Below, one piece after another: positions 58,193-64,000 of a stretch of DNA of 64,000 nt. Each line of letters starts with the position of its first letter. Position 1 is the stretch's first letter. Where the stretch lies: the NCBI GenBank assembly GCA_018287875.1, contig JAGVVL010000001.1:1178001-1242000 (forward strand). The letters are read 5' to 3'. The position numbers and the translations under genes are program-made. The notes under the pieces were generated by a model. It was not told the DNA's origin. It saw nothing but the letters and a program-made list of their open reading frames with translations, and made no database searches. The stretch is from Nigrospora sphaerica (Eukaryota; Ascomycota; Sordariomycetes; Amphisphaeriales; Apiosporaceae).

Positions 58193-60031
58193 ATGCGCGC
58201 CGTTAGGGAAGATGCCGGGGCGTCGGGCATCGACTACGACGGCCCCCCGGCCTGCGAAGAAGAGGACGAGCGACCTCCCCCCTTGCCTCCGCGACCCGTC
58301 CACACGACCGAACGCCCCCCCTTGCAATCGAAGCCGACCACGGCCGTGTCCTCGATGAGCATCCAGACCCTGGCCTTCCCGGACGGTACCCGCGGCACCT
58401 TCACGAGCGGCGACGACCCTACCGTCCAGGGCGCGGACCCTGCGTCGGCGCCCGACGCGCCCTCCTCCTTCGGCGGGGCCCGTTCCTCGGTCCCCTCGGG
58501 CGAGCGGGACGAGAGCATGAGTGTTATGAGCTACGCGCCGACGCTCCGGCCGGCCGGCGACCTGGAGAGTCTTTTGCTCGGGGACACGGCCAAACGCAGC
58601 CCCGCCTGGCACCTCCTGCGCTCTCAGTCGGCCGCGGCGCCGCCTTTTGAGGCCGTTAGGGTCCAGGACGATCCCGTCCTCTCGCTCTTCGACAAGGAAT
58701 TCGACGGCATACCGGACGAGCGCGACTCGGAATGGAGCGACTGGGACCGGCTCGTGGTGTGGAAATCGAAACTGAAACACTACATGATCCTCTCGTCGGC
58801 CGGGAAGCCCATATACAGTAGGCACGGAGACCTGGCGCTCATCAACTCGAGCATGGGGGTCGTGCAAACCATCATATCCTTCTACGAGGGCGCTAAAAAC
58901 CCCCTGTTGGGCTTCACCGCGGGAGGCACGCGCTTTGTCATTACCACCCAGGGGCCGCTCTACTTTGTGGCCATTAGCAAGCTCGAGGAGAGCGACGCGC
59001 AGTTGCGCGCCCAGCTGGACGCCCTGTATATGCAAATCCTATCTACCTTGACGCTGCCCACTCTTACCCACATCTTCAAGAACCGGCCGTCGTCGGATCT
59101 TCGGAAGCCTCTGGAGGGCACCGAATCGCTGCTTTCCTCCCTGGCTGACAGCTTCACCAAAGGCTCGCCCACCGCCCTTCTCGGGGCTCTGGAGTGCCTC
59201 AAGATCCGGAAGTCGGAACGGTACGCCATCAACAACGCATTCTTGAAGGCCAAGTGCGACGGGCTGCTGTATGGCCTCATTGTGGCAGGGGGGAAACTGG
59301 TCAGCGTGATCCGGCCACGCAAGCATTCCCTGCACCCCAGCGACTTGCAGCTCATCTTCAACATGCTTTTCGAATCGGGCGGCATAAAGGCAGGGGGCGG
59401 CGAGAACTGGATCCCCCTATGCCTGCCCGCGTTCAACAACCGGGGATATCTCTACATGTACGTGGACTTTCTGGAGAGCCGCCCGGAAAGTCCGACCTCG
59501 AGCGAAGCAAAATCGGGTTTCGAGGAGGAGACGGCCATCATCCTCATCAGCCCGGACAAGGAGAGCTTCTTCGCGCTGCAGCAAATGAAGGCAGACGTCG
59601 TGAGCGAGCTGCAGAGACGCGGGAGCCTCGACATCATCCGCGCGGCCGCCAGCCGCGGGCGGCCCCGGGTGGCCGAAGTTGCCCCGGGGGCTCAGATCAG
59701 CCACTTTTTGTTCAAGTCCAAGGCGAACGTGCAGTTTTGCATGTCGTCCCTGGACCCGGTCTTCAGCGAGCCCGTGGCCCGCCGACGCCTCATGTCCCTC
59801 TACCACCGACTGCACGCGACGGTCCACGCAAAGCACGCCCACCTCAAGGTAATGCACTGCGTTGGCGAGGGCGCCACCTCCCTTGCCTGGGTCACGCCCG
59901 TCTTTGAATTTTACTGCGTGGCGGGGCCCCACGCCTCGCGGCAAACCATGACACAGGGGGCAAATAAAATTATACATTGGGCGAAGCGGGAGGAGGAGAG
60001 ACTATTCATAATTGGCGGTGGCGTATTCTGA
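58193..60031 (+). CDS. MON1: Vacuolar fusion protein MON1
   Basis: Single exon, 612 residues. The first ~180 residues are polar and disordered. Family blocks follow: [109 protein letters not shown], and a final [20 protein letters not shown]. Mon1 contains longin domains and forms with Ccz1 the exchange factor that activates Rab7/Ypt7, driving early-to-late endosome and autophagosome-vacuole maturation. An earlier start cannot be excluded. With DOP1 on the other side of the shared promoter, two endomembrane genes are head-to-head. Confidence 0.96.
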   Translation: MRAVREDAGASGIDYDGPPACEEEDERPPPLPPRPVHTTERPPLQSKPTTAVSSMSIQTLAFPDGTRGTFTSGDDPTVQGADPASAPDAPSSFGGARSSVPSGERDESMSVMSYAPTLRPAGDLESLLLGDTAKRSPAWHLLRSQSAAAPPFEAVRVQDDPVLSLFDKEFDGIPDERDSEWSDWDRLVVWKSKLKHYMILSSAGKPIYSRHGDLALINSSMGVVQTIISFYEGAKNPLLGFTAGGTRFVITTQGPLYFVAISKLEESDAQLRAQLDALYMQILSTLTLPTLTHIFKNRPSSDLRKPLEGTESLLSSLADSFTKGSPTALLGALECLKIRKSERYAINNAFLKAKCDGLLYGLIVAGGKLVSVIRPRKHSLHPSDLQLIFNMLFESGGIKAGGGENWIPLCLPAFNNRGYLYMYVDFLESRPESPTSSEAKSGFEEETAIILISPDKESFFALQQMKADVVSELQRRGSLDIIRAAASRGRPRVAEVAPGAQISHFLFKSKANVQFCMSSLDPVFSEPVARRRLMSLYHRLHATVHAKHAHLKVMHCVGEGATSLAWVTPVFEFYCVAGPHASRQTMTQGANKIIHWAKREEERLFIIGGGVF

Positions 60032-61310
60032 CCCTTGGGTGTACGCCGCAGCGTCTCGTGTACTACATTGGCGAATCGGTGGGCGCTGTAGGAACAGCAC
60101 CTCGCCGATCATGGTAATTTGGCTCATAGACTTCTCGCGTCCCGATTACCATCCCGAACACGGGTGCTTCGTACGTATCAAGACAACTAGCTACAGGACC
60201 GCTGGCGCTTTTGCGCTCTGCCGTCCTTTCGGCAGGCAGTAACAAAATAAGACCTTCAAAAACCGGCTAATACACAGCTAACCGGTCGCTCTCATCGTAG
60301 GGGGAACTCTCACCACAAAAGTCGGTCTGGAGCGAGCGAGAATGGCACCTCCTATCCCGTACGAAAGGGGCCGCGGCCGGCCGCGCCTGTAAAGGGCGGC
60401 GGCGGAAGGGGGAAGAGACAAAGTGGCTAAACACACCAAAGCCGGCCCCTTTTCAATATGTAGCCAAGTAACAGTACATGAATACGACACTGTTGACAGT
60501 GTTCAATATTTGAAACGGTGGAGTTTTTTCTACGCATCAGCTCAACGTCTCTATAGCTTACCACGTGCGGAGCAGGGGTTCGATGTATCATGTATAGCAA
60601 CAGTAGCAATGTTGAAAAGGCGGGGGTTTGGGGCGAGGCACTCTCTATACCATTCCCTTCGAAAAGCACAAACTATCAGGGGACGGTGGCTATTTTCTGG
60701 GTTCGTTCTTATTTTAGACAAGGTTCAGCTATGATTATCTACCTATCTTAATAGCTACCGGAAATCTACATTTCAGTTCGTTTCCACTAGTACATTGGTT
60801 TCCTAGACGAGGTATCGAAACAGACGAGGCCCAGGTGATGAGGAGTTTGGTGGAAAGACGCGGCCATGAGGTCGATCCCAGGATACTCGGGGAGATACTT
60901 AAGGTTCCGCAACGTGGATACCATTGATCAAGGCGAGGCAGAAGCAGCAGGGTGAAGAGAGGCTTAGCTGTGTGGGGAAAATGAGTGTCTATTGCCGCAA
61001 CTTGAAGTACTGGGTGAAAATCAAGCAGTAAAAACTGCGCATGTCTCTCACTTCTCTCGAATGCTCTTGCCCTTCGTCTGTTCCGCCTTACTTTGTCACC
61101 TCAAAGACCCGGTCTCTCCATCCATGAACTGACAATCAAGGGCCTCTTATATTGGTAGCTTCCCTCGATCGAACTTCTTTGCAAATATCCCTGGTCCTGT
61201 CTCAACGTCAAGACCGAAGCATACTACGATACTCGCGGGCATTTCCCCTCAAGCCTCCGAAGATAAAATAGCAGTCCGCTAAGCGACGCGGCTGAAGGTT
61301 GGGTTAATTT
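60032..61310. other. Intergenic, no supportable gene
   Basis: Lower GC than its surroundings, mainly 60420-61310. Open frames are short. Could include MON1 3' UTR. Confidence 0.5.
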
Positions 61311-62477
61311 TTATTTTATTTTTTTGGTTGCTTCTGGTGGGACACTACTTGAATAGCTATCATAGTGACTGACGGCCTCATGGAGATTAGGCTCGCTCCG
61401 GGCCGCGGTCCTGCGTGCCGACTGGGCTAGCTCCTCCCTCTGCCTCCTGCGGCGCTGCCAGGGGAAGAGACGCTGCCAGCCCGCTCGGAGAGAGGCCAAG
61501 GGGCGGAGCCGGAGAGAGGTAAAGGGCGGGGCGAGACTGTGGGCAATGCTGCGCGCCGTCATGGGTTCCTCGCACTTGGTCGTCTTGACGCCCGCACGGC
61601 GTCGCAGCCCGAAACTGCAGAACTTGGGCCGTGGGGGGAGGGGTAGCTGATGGTCCCCGGCTTCATCATCCGCCCAGTTGTTGCCATCGTCTTCCCCGGC
61701 CTGATCGTTCCGCAAGTCCCGGCCAGATCCGTTCCAGTCAACTTCCTTCCATTGTATAGTGTCCGACTTGACCTTCGTCACCCTCATGGTCGCTCCGCAC
61801 TTGGTCATGACGGTCTCGGTTTCTGCCAACGGAAAATGCTTACAGCCGACTGCCTCAAAGTAGCGCCGCGCCGTTGGGGCCAGGCTCTACCGCCACAGCG
61901 TCAGTTTTGTACCCAGAGTGCCATCCAGCGCATTGTCTCGGCGGCCACCTTGGGGCCGTAAAACGAAGCATGAGAGGCGTAGGAAGGGGGTGAGGGGAAG
62001 AGATGGAGCTTCAGGAGCACTTACGGACCAGGATGGGTAGTACCTGGCAGCATCGTCACTCGCCGCTTTATACCCGTCTAGGAACAGTGCCCAATACGGA
62101 TCGATCTCAGGTGGCGCCTCCGTCGTCGTCTCCCTCGCTGGACTTTGCCTTGGCTCCAGTCCTGAAAAGGAGAAAAACTCAGAGGCTTCCTGTGACACTT
62201 CAGACGACCGGAGTGACTTCGCCTGCTCCGCTTCCCGAGGACTATCTGGCGGTGTCACCTCGTTGACGACGCGTAATCGACCGGACGGCCCATCATCTGG
62301 TGTTGGCGATGCTGGAGGACGTGGCGGCGGGGATGCTTCCTCTGCAGAGGAACGGGGTGAGGCGGCTGTGGTAGCTTCTTCCGCAGGGCTCCTGGTTGAT
62401 GGCTCGTTGCAACCTGGGCGCTTCCGCTTCAGGTGCTTACTTACGTGTTTGTGCATGAGGTCGGTTATGGTTCCCAT
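61311..62477 (-). CDS. Unrecognised small protein (orphan gene)
   Basis: Model: exons 62477-62025, 61948-61913, 61814-61311, introns of 76 and 98 bp with GTAAGT and GTACAA donors, total in frame, 330 residues. Residues 1-20 are basic (MGTITDLMHKHVSKHLKRKR). Residues 21-120 are Ser/Pro/Glu-rich and disordered. About 125-165 is a more ordered patch (PPEIDPYWALFLDGYKAASD, then YYPSWS). A hydrophobic piece (TMRWMALW) follows in the 36-bp exon 2, then a polar, Arg-rich end. No family is recognised. The first exon could stand alone if intron 1 is retained (196 residues). The second acceptor is a choice between two AGs; only 61815 keeps the frame. Direct repeats lie just upstream. Confidence 0.45.
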
Positions 62478-63473
62478 GCTCTGTGATGAATGGCGGGATG
62501 TGGGACAAGGCTGATCTCTCGGAAGGGTCTGGGAAAAGGCGAAGGTGGCTGGATGTCCGGTAACGAGCCGACGGTCTTTTTATGAGAGGAGAAAATATTT
62601 CTCGTGTCTCTAGAAGGCAGAAGGTGGGTGGATGTCTAGCAACGAGTAGTATGGGAGAAGAAGGGCTTGTCCGCGTTTCTGAAAGAAGGCAGAAGGTGGG
62701 TGGATATCTCCTGACGAGCAGATAGTCTCTTGCGGTTCGAGAAGAAGGGCTTTCCCACGTTGAGGGTCCGATAAAGCTGCTGGTTACTGCCTTTTATGCT
62801 TCATCCAGCACCCTCCCGAGAGGCAAGAACAGCAGAAGCTCGGCCATCACAATGCTCTTCCCCATCTTCAAAGGTCCATGATGCAAACCCGCCAGAAACC
62901 CGGGCACGCCCCTACCGAGTCCGGGTCAGCAGCCCCCGAGTTCACGTTCGGATGCGGTTCCCCATTGCGGTGCTCCCTTTGGAAAGTTAAAAACCGAGTC
63001 TATCGCCAAACTAAGGCAGCTATTACACTCCGGGGTCAAGCCACACGTACTTTTGGACGTACTTAACGAGTACCTGGCATAGGAGGTTGTTACTGGATAC
63101 ATCAATACTTGAGTCTATGCTATCGAGACCCCCGTTCCATCAGCCCACCCCTATTCTGGGTACAACTGCGGGCTTGAGAACAAAGACGGCCACACGACAC
63201 CCTCCTAGTGCCTACACTAGATACAAGACCATCAAGGCCAACCCCCCATCCATGCAGCCAAGTTGCTGCCAAGGCGTGGGCGGCCCATACCAAACGGATG
63301 GGTTTATGACAGCCAGCTCCAGCTCAAGCGAGAAGCATGGTATACCAGAGTCCTCTTCCGACCCTGACCAAGAAGGCATTCCAAAATTTCTCGAACCAGT
63401 TTCCCCCCGCAGCAGAAGTTACCACACCTGAGCGTGCTTCTCGTCGCCTTATTTTTCCTCTGTTCCCAACTAA
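62478..63473. other. Intergenic region with tandem repeats
   Basis: Between the start of the orphan gene and the stop of the edge gene, both minus strand. The part nearest the orphan gene holds the direct repeats at 62536-62760; the rest shows nothing I can assign. Confidence 0.5.
62536..62760. repeat. Three imperfect tandem repeats, 72-78 bp period
   Basis: AAGGCAGAAGGTGGGTGGAT-type blocks begin at 62536, 62614 and 62686, each ending in ACGAG about 30 bp on. The spacers also share GAGAAGAAGGGCTT (about 62655 and 62738). They lie 60-280 bp upstream of the orphan gene's ATG. Confidence 0.8.
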
Positions 63474-63998
63474 TCATACCGTCTCTTCTCTGTCCACGCT
63501 TTTAATTTGGTGGATCCTACCGCGTCCTTTCATTGCATTCTTGGTCTCCCTAGCCCATGTCGAGATCTTGTTACGAATCCGTCGGCGAAATCGTTGTCGT
63601 TGGGGCACTTCAGGCAAAACTGTTTCGCCGGCTGTAACGTCCTTGATCTCAGAGTCATTCCATCGAGTCCGGGCCTTCATTCTCCCTAATAAATCTTTTT
63701 TCTCATCATTCCCTTGTTGAGCAGCTGAAAGATCTTGCCAGCACCCTTGGTTGGCTCGTCCTACCAGCCAGCCAATGCCCGACATCTTTTTTTTCAGCCT
63801 GTGGGAATACACGACCTTGCTCCGATCAGATAAAGCTGAGGGTTGCCGGAAACCTGGTTCTTTTTCGTCCTGTCGTGCAAGTCCAGCCTTTCCAACTTTG
63901 AGCTCACCTGTAGGCGAATGGCTCCTGGTAGCAGCTTCAGCCTTCTCAACGACGTCTGAGTCGCCTTCGACGTCGTTCTCCCCTCTCGCTGTCTGTTG
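63474..63998 (-). CDS. 3' end of an unrecognised gene running off the right edge
   Basis: An open frame of 174 codons and a stop runs from the window edge to 63474 with no interruption. The N-terminal visible part is acidic and polar (ENDVEGDSDVVEKAEAATRS), the C-terminal part basic (EVPQRQRFRRRIRNKISTWA). I do not recognise a domain. A possible donor-like CAG|GTGAGC at about 63907-63898 could mark an intron, so the true exon might be shorter. Evidence is only the length of the open frame and the protein-like composition. Confidence 0.42.
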   Translation of the reverse strand, partial: QQTARGENDVEGDSDVVEKAEAATRSHSPTGELKVGKAGLARQDEKEPGFRQPSALSDRSKVVYSHRLKKKMSGIGWLVGRANQGCWQDLSAAQQGNDEKKDLLGRMKARTRWNDSEIKDVTAGETVLPEVPQRQRFRRRIRNKISTWARETKNAMKGRGRIHQIKSVDREETV

Positions 63999-64000
63999 AA

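Noticed and set aside
1..64000. CRISPR array, prophage, insertion sequence or biosynthetic cluster
   Set aside because: Nothing with suitable repeats, integrase, transposase or backbone-enzyme motifs was seen in any frame.

Overview
The window is nuclear DNA of a filamentous ascomycete. Genes are intron-containing (mostly 45-100 bp, GT..AG, with two likely GC..AG introns), coding sequence is GC-rich, and the proteins match Sordariomycete families. A member of the Hypocreales is my best guess, made from protein flavour only. I see no bacterial, viral or plasmid features, no CRISPR, and no rRNA or tRNA gene I can support. All families are named from recalled motifs; no search was run.

Layout. 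1-4569 (+): 3' part of an NLR-like gene (lipase-type N-terminus, NB-ARC NTPase, long disordered tail). 5179-9592 (-): a secreted 1407-residue protein made almost wholly of a 19-residue repeat. 11456-12879 (+): DUF3712-type membrane protein. 14814-15729 (+): secreted GH12 endoglucanase. 16347-20121 (-): Ubp2-like deubiquitinase. 21465-22304 (+): complex I NDUFA11-type subunit. 23619-25107 (-): GPI-anchored GH76 (Dfg5/Dcw1-like). 27480-29590 (+): degraded WSC/copper-radical-oxidase gene. 29965-31816 (-): secreted type-B carboxylesterase. 34177-36330 (-): RRN3. 37457-38703 (-): HapC/NF-YB. 38704-43447: 4.7 kb with no supportable gene. 43448-44231 (-): prefoldin subunit 2. 45011-45347 (+): CMC2. 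45567-46016 (-): TMEM14. 46857-47558 (+): OST2/DAD1. 48009-49255 (-): GRASP/Grh1. 50043-50877 (+): TGS1-type RNA cap methyltransferase. 51055-56874 (-): DOP1. 58193-60031 (+): MON1. 61311-62477 (-): orphan gene. 63474 to the right edge (-): 3' part of another unrecognised gene.

Functional reading. The right half is a run of housekeeping genes for the secretory and endolysosomal system (OST2, GRASP, DOP1, MON1), mitochondrial assembly (CMC2, TMEM14), chaperone, Pol I and CCAAT transcription. The left half is more accessory: NLR-like receptor, repeat protein, GH12, GH76, decayed oxidase and carboxylesterase, with wide intergenic gaps. Nothing resembles a biosynthetic cluster.

The most unusual object is the repeat protein. 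From residue 223 to 1400 I count 62 consecutive 19-residue modules with no length change, arranged as 57-, 76- and 38-residue higher-order units. The register also holds across an intron, which independently supports the gene model.
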